This document shows positions 1 through 11,029 of a DNA stretch of 64,000 bases, piece by piece. The notes beneath the pieces were generated by a model. It saw only the letters and a list, made by a program, of their open reading frames with translations, made no database searches and was not told the origin of the DNA. This stretch comes from Humulus lupulus (Eukaryota; Streptophyta; Magnoliopsida; Rosales; Cannabaceae): assembly GCF_963169125.1 (NCBI RefSeq), contig NC_084794.1, forward strand, positions 112,630,358 through 112,694,357. Direction: 5' to 3'. How positions within the stretch are numbered: the first letter of the stretch is position 1; each line of letters begins with the position of its first letter. Made by a program: the position numbers and the translations under genes.

Positions 1-150
1 TAATAGTCTTTTTTTGCTGGTCGAGGCTTCAACATCGGAAGGACGATCAACTGCAAACAACATCAAACATTTGGTTAACTCAAATAATCATAAAAGATAA
101 GCATAGAGATAAACAAATAATTGTTTAATGTCAATCAAATATAACTTACA

Positions 151-1030
151 TTCTTCTTTGATAACATTAGTGAGATGACAGACTTTGTGAAATCCTTATT
201 CCTTCGATGCGACCAACTAAGCATCATCGGTACCATGTTTCCCAAGCTGACAACAAAATCCATCGCAAGCTACTGGATAGCCTCATATGCCCAATACTGT
301 AAGGCCAGGGCATAACCATACATACCGTACTTGGACTCTTGTTGCACCTTGGCATCCTTCTTGTTGTCGTAGTTGGAATTTTGCTTCACCATGTCCTTCT
401 TACAAGACTGTAATAGCCTCCTATAAGAGTACTTCCCCCATGGATAGCTGAAGAAGTACTCTATGTCCTCAACCATTTTCAGAATATCTCGCCATATGTG
501 CTACTTGCCCTCTATGGCATTCAGAACCCCCTCAACCAACAAACATAGACCAAGCTTGTACACATCTTCCACAATAGTACAAGTCTTGAAAGCATGGTCC
601 ACCTGTGAGAGCTTTACTTTCTCAACATCGTTGAAATACTCCTTTATCAACTGGTCGCTGAGATTACGCTCTTCCAACTCTTCTGGTGACAAGAAGGAAC
701 TGAAATTCAACCTCGTCACCAAGGAAAACTATCCCATGCCGAATCTACAAGACTTCGACCCCAAGAAGAAATGCACCTCATCTTCGTTGTTGCTGGTGAT
801 TTTCCTCAATAGCAGTTGATGCACCAAAATTCTGGATAAATTAAACTTCGATGCCAAAAAGAACTGCTTGAAAGGGGATTCCTTAGCCCTTTCTATCAGC
901 CCGAGCTCCATAAACCTAGTCTTAATGTGATTTAAAGTGCTACTACCTTGATAGGTGATTCGAACAGGAAAGTGATCACTAAAAGGAACAAGCAACTTAG
1001 GCATCTGCAACAACACATGGAAAAACATTG
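151..1030 (-). pseudogene. DUF1985-domain transposon protein, decayed exon
   Basis: Read from 1030 downward, one frame carries the landmarks of the plant DUF1985 domain, which sits in front of Ulp1-like cysteine protease domains in Mutator-type and related transposons: HFPVRITYQGSS, VHQLLLRK, CRFGMG, then YPWGKYSYRRLL and ALALQYWAYEAIQ. The pieces at 729-1028, 501-722 and 270-476 are in the same frame, separated only by TAG codons at 729-731, 501-503 and 270-272, so the gene died by point mutation, not by indels. The frame continues to a good splice donor (GTAAGT) just below 151, which suggests a following exon outside the window. No Ulp1 protease part is present here. Family assignment is from recalled domain patterns; the transposon superfamily is inferred. 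Confidence 0.7.
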
Positions 1031-1084
1031 GTAAGAAAACAAATTGTCAAACAGAATCGGCAAAAAATTAAAAAAAAAATCATC

Positions 1085-1515
1085 AAAAACCAAAATAACA
1101 ACTGTCATCGAGCTTATATCGAATTGTTATCGGGTGGTATCGAGCTCATTCGAGCTATACATAACCCTATCGAGCCCTTGTCGAGAAACTATCGAGCCTA
1201 TCGAGAAAATCATATTCTGTCTACATAAAGAACCATCAAGCATGCATCGAGCTACAATTGAGCCAATCGAGCAACATCATCCATAAACTATGGACCTTAC
1301 CGAGCAATTTACAATCATACTATCGAGCTCTTATCAAGCACCTATCGAACCCATTCCCTTCACGCATCCTATCGAGCACCTATCGAACAATTCATGTTTC
1401 TCCTATCGAGCCTACTATCGAGCAAGTATTGAACCTATCGATCCTATCGAGTAATTTAAACTCATTCTATCAATCCCCTATCGAGCCTACTATTGAACCT
1501 ATCGAGCAACTGGTA
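1085..1515. repeat. Degenerate array of TATCGAGC-type short repeats
   Basis: About 430 bases in which the core TATCGAGC (often CCTATCGAGC or CTATTGAACC) recurs more than twenty times at irregular spacing, mixed with ACC and CAATT words. The small reading frames across it are by-products of the repeat. It lies just upstream (in the minus sense) of the DUF1985 pseudogene and may be leader or subterminal sequence of the same transposon. Confidence 0.7.
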
Positions 1516-1715
1516 TGAACCCATAAAAAAATCGCATAGTGTCGACGAACCCATTTCCTTCCACAGATCACAAAGCCCAGATTCCAAAGAATGACTTATT
1601 TCTCTATTAAATATGGAGTGGGTATTCAAAATCTAACCTTTGATTTGATTGGACTTTAGAGTTCGTCCGTGGACTGTCGTGTTCTAAAGGATTGTGTGGC
1701 CTTGGGTCGCCTGAG

Positions 1716-1850
1716 ATGCTCTCGACAGAGGTTGGGGATCGACGGGGTATGGGGCTCGACAAGGTATGGGAATCGATGGGGTTGGGCTCGACGGGGGTTG
1801 GGGCTCGACCGGGGTTGGGCTTGACGGGGGTTGGGGCTCTTCGAGATTTT
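1716..1850. repeat. G-rich short tandem repeat (GGGGTTGGGGCTCGAC unit)
   Basis: Imperfect tandem copies of a roughly 16-20 base unit built from GGGGTTGGG and CTCGAC(GGGG). It is strongly G-rich on the plus strand. The 200 bases between this array and the TATCGAG array hold nothing I recognise. Confidence 0.65.
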
Positions 1851-1885
1851 GGGGTTTTTGTTATGTTTGAGAGAGAGACTGAGAG

Positions 1886-4438
1886 TGTAACGCCCTACTT
1901 CCTTAGAGCCATTGCTAAGTGATTTATAAATGTGCCATTAGCTCGCTAATCGAGGTTTAAGGCTGGAAAGTGTGTTCAAATAAAAAGAAAGACTCATTTA
2001 ATAAACATTAAGTGAAAAAGTTGGTCTTTTATTAAAATTTGTAAAACTATTACATTGGGATCCCAAAAATACTATTTTAAAATACAATTACAAACCAAAG
2101 ATGCGGTGCAGTCGACCTAAGCGACAAAACCTAACATTTACCACGTGTTCCTTAAAATAACCCCAATCGTGATGGCCAGGTAGGCTAATCATGTACACAT
2201 CGCTCCATGCCCTCCAACTCATGGTTGTAAGACCCAACTTCCTTGCTCTTACCAGCACCACAGAGCACCCGTGAGCCGAGGCCTAGCAAGAGAACTTCAA
2301 GCATATCATGCAATAAAAATATATCTCAATAAACCATACTCAATCAGAGCAACAAACATATACCAGATCCTACTAGCATGCTCAATGACATAGCATCTAG
2401 ACCAGCTTAAAAACACAATAGCATATCAGCCTAATAACACAGCAGTGCAATAACACATAGCCACTATAACCAGACAGTATAATAATACAACATTACATTC
2501 ACACAACAACTCAATACTATAACAACATATAACAAAGCAGCCAGTAGGCTAAACACATAGCGGCCATGCCGTCCAAGCGCTTTACCTAGCCCTGGGTTCG
2601 CAGTCTGCACTGAGAGGATGACTCCAGCATCCTAGGTGGGTCTCACCCTAACGGATTGAACTCCGCGTGCTCAACACCGTTCTCGGCCCCTTGCCGCTCC
2701 CAGCACTTGCCTATCCCGGCTCTCACCTCTCCCAGCTTTTTCCGATCCCGGCTCTTGCCTCTCCCGGCTTTTGCCGCTCCTGGCTCTTGCCGATGCCAGC
2801 CCTTGCCTCTCTCGGCTTTTTCCACTCCCAGCTCTTGCCGCTCCCGGCCCTTGCCTCTCCCAGATTTTGCCGCTCCCGCCTCTTGCCAAACAGTCATAAT
2901 CATATCTGACATAACAGACATATCCAATACATACAATACACACACCACATAGCTCTACGGGTATAGATAGTTCTCTTACTTGATGTCCTGAGCTGAAAAT
3001 CCAAAGCGATCCCGAGCACTGCGATCATGAGCACAGTCCTCTAACCCAAGCCTTGAAGAGAAACCCTAGTCACAACGCATGAATAAAACCAACTATCAAG
3101 TTCTAACTAATTAAATAGTTTTGAGACTTAACTCTAACCTCCGGGACCTTGGTTTCTACCAAACTAGGTAGTAGAAACCTTCCCGAACCTTAACGTTCAA
3201 GTTCTCGAGCTAAAAATCATCTTTTTGCCAAAAATCCACTTTTAGGCCGCGACCCAGCCTCCCTTAAGCGCCATGGCGCGCCCGAAAGCAGAGGCAAAAT
3301 TGCCTCACATTTGACAGCCTAGGGTCGCGGTGCCCAAACCTTGTGCCATAGCGCCTGGGAAATTACTCAAAGGCCTACTAGCCTATAAACTCAAGCGGGC
3401 TGCAGCGCAGAAGAATAGGGCCGTAGCGCGAGCCCGAAACCCAGAATTCCCATGCAAATTTTACGAGCTAACTTTCCTGAAATCATTCTAAACACACCCC
3501 AACAACAGAATTGAGTCCCATAATCATCCTAATACACTTTAAGTAACACATAAACTTAAAGAAACAAACAAAAATCCTACTATGACTCAAATTCCATCAT
3601 CTAAGTTCTAACCCCCCCCCCCGCCCAAAAAAAAAACTTCAACAAAACTAGATAAATATTAAACAAAAAACCAGTTTTGATTCTTACCTTTGAGATAGTT
3701 TCAGCCTGGAATGATTCCTCGCTCCTCAAACTTGCACTCCACCAATTCCCCACCCAACTCCTCAAGCTTTTCCTCAAAATCCCCAATCTTCCAAAAGAAA
3801 AGTGTGAACCGAATGAGAGAGAAAGCTAAGAGAATTATTTGATTTCACTTCTTTCTTTCCTTTCCAGAATATGCTAGAGACTAAGGGTACCCCAGCTTCC
3901 TAAGTCTATCCACTACCAAGTCCAACTTACCACTTTGCCCCTTCTTCTAATTAAACTCCCCACTAACCTCAAGGGCAATTCCGTCATTTGTCTTATCCCG
4001 CTTATTCCTAGAGTGTACCTACAAATCCCCATTTAAACCAGACATATCCAAGTCATTACTAAATTACTACCCGTTACTCACTAAATTCCGAACACATCTT
4101 ACATTCCCAAAATACCCCTAAACTCCTCCAGAGCCGGGTATTTGACCCCGTTGTGACTTTCTAGCTAAACCCCTCCCTAGGACTGTCTCGGATCGTGCAT
4201 CTCAAATATATCCCCATAACACTGGGATCTCACTCACAACACATGCATATTTACATTAATGCCCCCCAACGGGCCAAAATTACAAACTCGCCCCTATTCA
4301 CATAAATGGGCCCACATGCATATTTAATACACACAATCATGCATGTCTAGTCACATTACCACATAATTTATATATATCCCAATTAAATCAATTATTGCCC
4401 TCCCAGCACACTAACCTTATTAGCAAATTTGGGACGCT

Positions 4439-4441
<3 letters not shown>
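1886..4441 (-). mobile_element. Solo LTR K, Tekay-type gypsy
   Basis: A 2556-bp block starting TGTAACGCCC and ending GACGCTACA, with TG...CA ends. Landmarks such as the 'caccac-gagcacccgtgagccga' stretch (here near 2266) are shared with the LTR at 60223-62493, which adjoins a chromovirus pol gene, and with the solo LTR at 34005. By that match the transcription sense is minus. There is no coding sequence and no second LTR, so it is a solo LTR. No clean 5-bp TSD is present: GAGAG lies left and CACAC right. It holds a minisatellite at 2690-2890 and a GC-rich cassette at about 3243-3435. Confidence 0.8.
2685..2890. repeat. 15-bp minisatellite inside solo LTR K
   Basis: About thirteen imperfect copies of CTCCCGGCTCTTGCC, with variants such as GATCCCGGC and TCTCCCAGC. 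The proline/serine- or arginine/glycine-rich frames on both strands are by-products. This repeat is not present at the matching place in the other two Tekay-type LTRs of the window. Confidence 0.8.

Positions 4442-4511
<70 letters not shown>
4441..4511. repeat. (AC)n(AG)n microsatellite at the LTR K border
   Basis: About four AC units followed by about 30 uninterrupted AG units, directly abutting the end of solo LTR K. The unique sequence after it (4502-4520) repeats the 19 bases found left of the LTR (1871-1889). Confidence 0.95.
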
Positions 4512-4512
<1 letters not shown>

Positions 4513-5039
4513 AGAGTGTAGATTTTTTTTTGGGTAGAAAAATGGGAGGGGTATTTTGGGTAGATGAGGTATGTTTAGCATCAAAATGAAATAGTTAATA
4601 GTGGTGGTATTTTTTTTGTAATAATACACACTATTATGCATGAATAGTGAAATTTCCCTTTTATTTTTAGTATGATTATATTAACAAAATCATCTATTAT
4701 ATAGTGGGGGCATGCCTTTAGGGGCGTCTCTATTTTTTGGCACATGGAAAAATTATAATCCAATTTCTTTTATATGACAGTATACATTATAGTTATTTAT
4801 GACATTCCACCAGTTTTAAAAAAAATTGGAATAATTTACGACACCAAAAACGAGCTTCAAAATAACTTTTTTCACAGGCGTAAAAAACAAGCTTCAAAAC
4901 AATTTAATGTTCTATGCATGATAACTTAGTGAAATTTTTTAATATGCCAATATAAGTTACTATCCCAAATATATGACACTTTCAATATTTTGGACAAAAA
5001 TACCCCTAACATTTAAACACTCACTTACTCTATCAGTCT

Positions 5040-5042
<3 letters not shown>

Positions 5043-5080
<38 letters not shown>
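5043..5080. repeat. (CT)n microsatellite
   Basis: About 19 uninterrupted CT units in the left arm of the foldback element. The right arm has the complementary GA-rich stretch at 6115-6175, shorter and interrupted. Confidence 0.95.
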
Positions 5081-5081
<1 letters not shown>

Positions 5082-5214
5082 ACATCTATCATTCTCTCAT
5101 TTTAATCTTGTAGATCTCAAAAAAATATCAAAATTAAAAAAAATCATCTCAAACAGACATTTGAGTGAAAAAATATGAACCTCCAAAGTTTTCGTCAAAT
5201 TTGAATGAACAACA

Positions 5215-5970
5215 TCGAAACACCATCGTTTTGGCCAAAAATCAAGTTTTCATGATTGCATTGCACAAACATCGAAACACCATCAATTTGTATCGAAAAA
5301 GCATAGATTTTGTAATGATTTTTCATCGAAAAAGCATTGTTTGGCCCAAATACAAGTTTTCATGATTGCATCGCAAAACCATCGAAACACCATCGATTTT
5401 GCATCAAAACACCATTGATTTTGCTTCAAAATTGCATCGATTTTGCTTAAAAAAAGTATCGTTTTGAGCAAAAATCAAGTCTCATGATACATCACAAGAG
5501 CATCGATTTTTCATCGAAAAAACATCATTTTGGCCAAAAACAAGTTTTCATGATTGCATCGCATGGGCATCAAAACACCATCGATTTTGCATCAAAATTG
5601 CATCAAAAAAGAATCGTTTTGGCCAAAAATCAAGTTTCATGATTGCATCGCAAGAGCATCGAAATTGCATAAAAAAAACATCGTTTTAGCCAAAAATCAA
5701 GTTTTCATGATTGTATCGCAAAAGCACCGATGGTGTTTCGATGCTTTTGCAATAACTTGATTATTTTGGCCAAAAGAATGCTTTTTTGATGCAAAATTGA
5801 TGGTGTTTCGATGCTCTTGCGATGCAATCATGAAAACTTATTTTTTTGGCCAAAACGATGCTTCTTCGATGCAAAATCGATGCTTTTCTGATATAAAATC
5901 GATGGTGTTTCAATGATTTGGCGATGCAATCATAAAAGCTTTTTTTTTGTTGCCAAAATGATGCTTTTTC
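5215..5970. repeat. Internal repeats of the foldback element
   Basis: A unit of about 60-110 bases, containing TTTTGGCCAAAAATCAAG, TTTCATGATTGCATCGCA and CATCGAAACACCATCGATT, recurs about six times in direct orientation (near 5229, 5338, 5463, 5528, 5617, 5683) and about three times inverted (near 5775, 5840, 5950). The whole core is therefore itself foldback. Confidence 0.75.
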
Positions 5971-6662
5971 AATGCAATTTCGATGCTTTGCATTAAAATT
6001 TGATGAAAACTTTGGAGGTTCATATTTTTTCACTCAAATTTCTGTTTCAGATGATGTTTTTTTTTTTTTTTTTTAATTTTGATATTATTTTTGAGATCTC
6101 TACACGATTAGAATAAGAGAGAGAGAATGAGAGAATGAGAGACGTTAGAGAGAGAGAGTTCGGATGAGAGAGAAAATGGGTGTTTGAATATTAGAGGTAT
6201 TTTTTTCTAAAAAAAATGAAATTTTCATATATTTGGGATAATAACTTATGTTGGCATATTAAAATTTTTTACTAAGTTATCATGCATATAACATGAAATT
6301 TCCCTTTCTTATTTTCAGCACGGTAAATTATTTAGAATTTCCCAAAAATTTGTGGGGATTCTAAATAACTATATTGTACACTGTCATATAAAAAAATTTG
6401 AATTGTAATCTTTCCATATATCAAAAAACACGAAAATAGGTTGTTTTTAAGCCTGTGTTTATATGCGAGTGGAAAAAATTATATTAAGTCTTTTTTAGCA
6501 CCGTAAATTATTTCGAATTTCCTGAAAATTGGTGGGATGCCTACTATAACTATAGTGTACACCATCATATAAAAAAATTTGGGTTATAATTTCTTCATAT
6601 ACTAAACACAGAAACGTCCCTACTGGTGGGGACAAAAGGCATGCCATATTGTAGAATTTCCC

Positions 6663-6891
6663 TAAAAACATAACCCTAATTTTATTCTAACATAAACCTT
6701 AAAGCACTTTGTCCTTCTTCATCTTAGCCTCCACAATATTTTCTCTATTCGACCCCCTCTTTGTTGAAGCTGTAGCCGCCACTCATCAGCAAAGATATTT
6801 TCCTTCTCCCTTCGATTGTGTTAGTGTTCCTTTAATTACTATTGGATTTGTGATTTTCAGGTCAATCTCGATGGCTTTGAGAGTTTACCTA
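6663..6891 (+). other. Unassigned gene-like sequence left of copia A
   Basis: AACCCTAATTTT followed by a CT-rich leader, a pyrimidine-rich stretch ending TTTTCAG at about 6860 and an ATG at 6871 gives the look of a plant 5' leader with an intron. The reading frame is lost within about 30 codons, even allowing for removal of the copia A insertion. I do not recognise a product; it may be the remnant of a gene start. Confidence 0.25.
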
Positions 6892-6896
6892 CCAAT

Positions 6897-7385
6897 TGTT
6901 AGATGAAATGAAATATAGGCATATGAACAATCCTATATACATGTAGGCAAAATTAATATATAGAATGAACATATACAAAAAGAGGATCGAATATTGTATA
7001 CCTCCAGCCATTGCAATTGATAACCTCGATCTAGCTTTAGATCTACAAAAGAAAAGAAACAGAAGTTAGAACGAGTACACGGGCTTCCAAGCTCTCACTA
7101 GCTCTTTTAGATGGAATTACTGAAAGTCAGAATGAGCAGTGAGCTTGGGGACCGGTACTCTATATTTATAGAGTGAGACCTACCATCAGAGTCTCTGCCA
7201 CAGATTGAGATATTTTCTCAATCAGTTGGGATATGAAAAATCGGATAACAACAAAATCGGGTAACAAACAATGTTGACCATTAATTAGAATATTTTGTCA
7301 ATAAATTAAATATTGACTTTAATATATTAAATCAATTAGTTGTAACAAATTGATTTTATATACCAAATATAAAAATATTCTAACA
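6897..7385 (-). repeat. Copia A 3' LTR
   Basis: 489 bp, TG...CA. A TATA box (CTATAAATATAG in the minus sense) lies at about 7162-7173. It is followed inward by the polypurine tract at 7386-7400 (minus sense, ending GTGGGAGAA). Confidence 0.92.
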
Positions 7386-7694
7386 TTCTCCCACTTGGTG
7401 AGCATTTAAATTAATGTATTACTTAAGCCCGACAATCATCCCTGTTAGATAATAGACACATGAATCATGTTGATAGGTCCTCTTTTTATGATGAGTATTA
7501 TCTTCCATGTATTACAATATATTTATTACATAACAATGTAATTTATGTGGCTATGTACTTAAACGAATAAACCTTATGTTTATTCAGGTCCTATGAAGAT
7601 AAAATTTTCTCAAATAAAATTAAGATGCGCATAAATATAAGAAAACATCAAAATAAGAGTTTCATTAGTAATAACTTCAGTTTGTACAATAAAT

Positions 7695-8594
7695 TTACAC
7701 AAGGGAACCAAGTCCCATGTTCACTACATGATCCTTAAATTTATGAGGTGGCAAGCCTTTCGTCATAGGATCAGCAATCATCAATTCACTGCTAATGTGT
7801 TGAATGACCACTTTATTTTCTTTAACACGTTCTTTCACGGCTAAGTACTTGATGTCGATGTGCTTGCTTCGACTACCACTCTTGTTGTTCTTAGCCATGA
7901 ATACAGCAGCTGAATTGTCGCAGAACATTCTCAATGGCCTAGATATAGAATCTACAACTCTAAGGCCTGAAATGAAACTCTTTAGCCATACACCATGCGA
8001 TGTAGCCTCAAAAAACGAAACGAATTCGGCTTCCATAGTAGAAGTAGCAGTCAAGGTATGTTTGTTACTCCTCCATGATATAGCTCCACCGACAAACATA
8101 AACACGTAACCAGAGGTTGATTTACGTGAATCGGTACAACCAGCAAAGTCTGAATCTGAGTAGCCAACTACTTCTAGGTTGTCGGTTTATCTGAACAGGA
8201 GTTTATAATCCTTAGTACCTTGAAGATACCTCATAACTTTCTTTGCAGCTTTCTAGTGGTCTAATCTCGGGTTACTCTAAAATTTTCCTAGCATTCCGAC
8301 AGCAAAGGCAATGTCGGGTCGTGTGCACACCTGAGCATACATCAAGCTTCCAACAACATAAGCATATGGGACGTTCTTCATTTCTTCCTTTTCAAAATCA
8401 TTCTTTGGACACTGGCTCAAATTTAATTTATCACCCTTAACGATAGGAGCAACACTTGGTGAACAATCTTTCATCTGAAATCTCTCTAAAACTTTGTTAA
8501 TGTAGGTTTCTTGAGATAGACCTAAGATACCTTTGAATCTATCTCGATGGATCTTAATGCCAATGACATAAGACACATCACCCATATCCTTCAT
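7695..8594 (-). pseudogene. Copia A pol end: RT remnant and RNase H
   Basis: The frame at 8594-8277 holds the end of the copia reverse transcriptase (DMGDVSYVIGIK, VGSLMYAQVCTRPDIA). The frame at 8105-7695 holds the RNase H domain (SWRSNKHTLTATSTMEAEF, FCDNSAAVFMAKN, KHIDIKY, MTKGLPP). Between them the sequence is still readable, including the DSDFAG motif, but has three in-frame stops. The RT palm with the YVDD box, normally about 200 residues upstream, is missing: the sequence passes from the integrase C-terminal region straight to DMGDVSY. A defective, ageing copy. Confidence 0.85.
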
Positions 8595-8616
8595 CTCAAA
8601 GTTTTAGAGAGATTTC
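8477..8616. repeat. 20-bp inverted copy at the RT deletion junction
   Basis: 8477-8496 (GAAATCTCTCTAAAACTTTG) is present as an exact reverse complement at 8597-8616. The second copy sits where coding sequence for the RT palm has been lost, and it is foreign to the reading frame. Confidence 0.85.
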
Positions 8617-9894
8617 GGCTCCAATATTGTAGTTAGATTCTTGCAAATACACAATGTAGTCACTAGGTATCGCCGATTTTGTCGTCCTAGTGGTTCTTCT
8701 TAAGGCTACACTAGTAGGCTCTTGGGGAGCGGGTGGTTCAGCTTGTTGTTCAACAATTATAGGCAACTCTTGAACAACTTGATCCATTTGAACTTCATCA
8801 TTGACTTGTGGATCTTCAACAATTGGTTGTGGTGGTTCAACATCCATTTGGACTTCAGGGGTGTTATGAACCACAATCAATCTTGCTCTTGAGGTAGAGG
8901 GTTCTGAAGGATCTTTCTCAGAACCTAAGTCCTTGGATTGATCACTCCCACTAATCAAGGCATTTTCAAGAAATTTTGCATTCCTTGATTCCACAATCCT
9001 AGTGCTATTAGATGGACAATAAAACTTGTAACCTTTAGACCTTTCATCGTAACCAATAAAGTATCCACTTATAGTCCTTGGGTCTAGTTTCTTTTCTTGT
9101 GGATTGTATACCCTAACTTCAGATGGGCATCCCCAAATGCATACATGTTGCAAACTCGGTTTCCAACCTTTTCATAATTCAAAAGGAGTTTTGGAGACTG
9201 CCTTGGTTGGAACTCGATTTAATATGTACACGGATGTCTTTAGAGCTTCAGTCCACAAGGATTTAGGAAGTTTAGGATTACTGCTAAGCATACTCCGCAC
9301 CATGTCCATCAATGTTTGGTTTCTCCTTTCTGCAACACCATTTTGCTCGGGTGTACCGGGCATGGTATATTGGGCAACAATCCCATTTTCTTGAAGAAAC
9401 TTTGCAAAAGGGCCAGGTGGTGCTTGTCCATCTTCAGTGTATCTACCATAATATTCTCCACCTCTATCTGATCTCACTATCTTAATTTTCTTATTGCATT
9501 GTTTCTCTACTTCAGCTTTAAATATCTTAAAGACATCTAACACTTCACTTTTGTTATGAAGTAAGTAGATATACATGTAGCGTAAGTAATCTTCTATGAA
9601 AGAGATGAAGTATTTCTGACCATCTGAGTCCATGTCTGGACTACATATATCAGTATGTATGATTTCTAATAGGTCGGAACTCCTATGGACACCACTTTTC
9701 TTAGACTTGGAGGTATGCTTTCCCTTAATGCAATCCACACAAGTATCAAAATTATTAAAATCTAAGGTATTGAGTACCCTATCTTTCACTAACCTTCTAA
9801 TTCTATCAATGGAGATATGTCCCAATCTCCGGTGCCATAATATAGAGGAATCCTCATTCATAACACATCTTTTATTGCCAGTGTGAACGTGCAC
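8596..9894 (-). pseudogene. Copia A integrase
   Basis: From 9894 down: the zinc-binding region ([19 protein letters not shown]), the first catalytic Asp in IIHTDICSP, the second in [10 protein letters not shown], and Glu in [13 protein letters not shown]. All three DDE residues are thus present. The C-terminal part (9153-8596) has the GYFIGYDERSKGYKFYCP stretch and an acidic, proline-rich linker. A single TGA at the 9172/9153 border, in the place of a conserved Trp, splits the domain. The lineage within copia is not resolved. Confidence 0.88.
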
Positions 9895-9915
9895 AGTATT
9901 ATAAGCGGTATTGTT

Positions 9916-10200
9916 TTATAAATTAAGGCAGTAAAGACCAGCAGACAAAATACCATTTCCAACACATTCAGATTTATTATATAAATTAAAAGATTTGTCT
10001 GAAAATGTAAATGAAAAACCAAAAGGTACAAGTCTTGAAACGGAAATCAAGTATCTAGAGAAACTTGGTACATAAAATGTCTTTTCTAACTTTAAAACAA
10101 AACCTCTTCCTAAAACTAAATGGCACGTTCCAATAGCCTCCACATGTAAGACCCTCTTGTTTCTGGATAAGATGCTTTGCTCACTTCCCACTGGCTTCCT
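9916..10200 (-). pseudogene. Copia A protease-region remnant
   Basis: The frame here reads FVLKLEKTFYVPSFSRYLISVSRL, typical of the segment between copia protease and integrase. The protease catalytic DSG/DTG box expected upstream is not found, and the frame differs from that of gag. A deletion plus frameshift therefore lies near 10190. Confidence 0.7.
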
Positions 10201-11025
10201 TAGGTTTTGTAAACCCTTTGTCGTCCATCCATTTCTTGAACTTGGCGCATTCCTTTTTCGCATGTCCCTTCTTTTTGCAGAAGAAACACTTGATGGAATC
10301 CTTCTTTATATTGCCTTGGGGAGGCACTTTATTTTCCCCCTTGTCCATCTTTGATGGTTTGCGTTTCTTGCCTTGGGTGGCCATGTGAGCACTTTCACCT
10401 TGTTCCTGTAGGAGACTTGCTTCTTCTTGAGCACACATGGTTATCAGTTCATTGATACTCCATTTGTTCTTATGTGTGTTGTAGGAAATTTTGAAAGGCC
10501 CGTATTGAGGTGGAAGATGGTTAAGGATGTAGTGGACCAAGAAGGTTTCAGGAATGACTACATTGAGCTTCTTCAGTTGAGCAGAAATGCCCCTCATCTT
10601 TGAAATATGTTTTCTAACTCCTTTGACACCAGTGAGTTTTGTGGATGAGAACTGGTGGATGAGGTTGTTGTAAAGTGGTTTGTCCGAAGTGTCAAACTGC
10701 TCATCGATCAGTTTGATCAAGTCTTTGACTTTCTCAGGTTGCTCCACCGATCCATGCATTCCTAGAGGGATATTGGACATGATGAACATGATGCTGAGGC
10801 GACTGGATCGCTCCCATTTTTCATATAGTGCGATCTAAGCAGCAGTGCTAGTCGCAGTGATTGCAGCAGGTTCGTCCTTCCTTATTGCATAGTCCATGTC
10901 GGTGCAGCCTAAATGAAGAAGAACTCGTTCCTTCCAGATTTTGAAATTATCACCCCTAAGCTTAGGAATTTCGGTAAGGATTTCAGTGAAACTAGAGGAT
11001 GATGAAGAAGCTGCGTGAATAGGAT
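10181..11025 (-). pseudogene. Copia A gag
   Basis: Nucleocapsid-type protein that packages element RNA. The best preserved part (10789-10181) ends with a CCHC zinc knuckle (CFFCKKKGHAKKEC) after a basic stretch, and includes a typical gag helix region (FLVHYILNHLPPQYGPF). The N-terminal part (about 11025-10840) reads LRGDNFKIWKERVLLHLGC and is cut off by a TAG near 10835. No intact start-to-zinc-knuckle frame remains. Confidence 0.8.
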
Positions 11026-11029
11026 TACA

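Larger units (their letters stand above)
4700..6650. mobile_element. Foldback element with about 0.9-kb inverted arms
   Basis: The left part (about 4700-5235) is repeated in reverse complement in the right part (about 5975-6650). Pairs visible by eye: 4709 GGCATGCC with 6639; the arms around CCACCAGTTTT (4808) and AAAATTGGTGG (6525); TTAATATGCCAATA (4938) with 6253-6268; and the same peptide start (MKKYEPPKFSSN) read from 5165 on plus and from 6033 on minus. The symmetry centre is near 5750. The right arm carries an extra copy of about 180 bases (6316-6430 resembles 6497-6620). No transposase. Long inverted arms around internal repeats fit a non-autonomous foldback or MULE-like element; the superfamily and exact ends are not settled. 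Confidence 0.75.

Noticed and set aside
2643..2952. Overlapping reading frames on both strands rich in Pro/Ser or Arg/Gly
   Set aside because: By-products of the 15-bp minisatellite in solo LTR K.
4395..4641. Reading frames with (ER)n and (SL)n runs
   Set aside because: Translation of the AG microsatellite.
4647..6660. 9-bp direct repeat AATTTCCCT at both sides of the foldback element as a MULE-type TSD
   Set aside because: The inverted arms do not begin at these sites, and the same word recurs inside the right arm (6297), so it is not convincing.
6709..6906. 65-codon plus-strand frame as a host protein
   Set aside because: It runs across the copia A border and matches nothing recognised.
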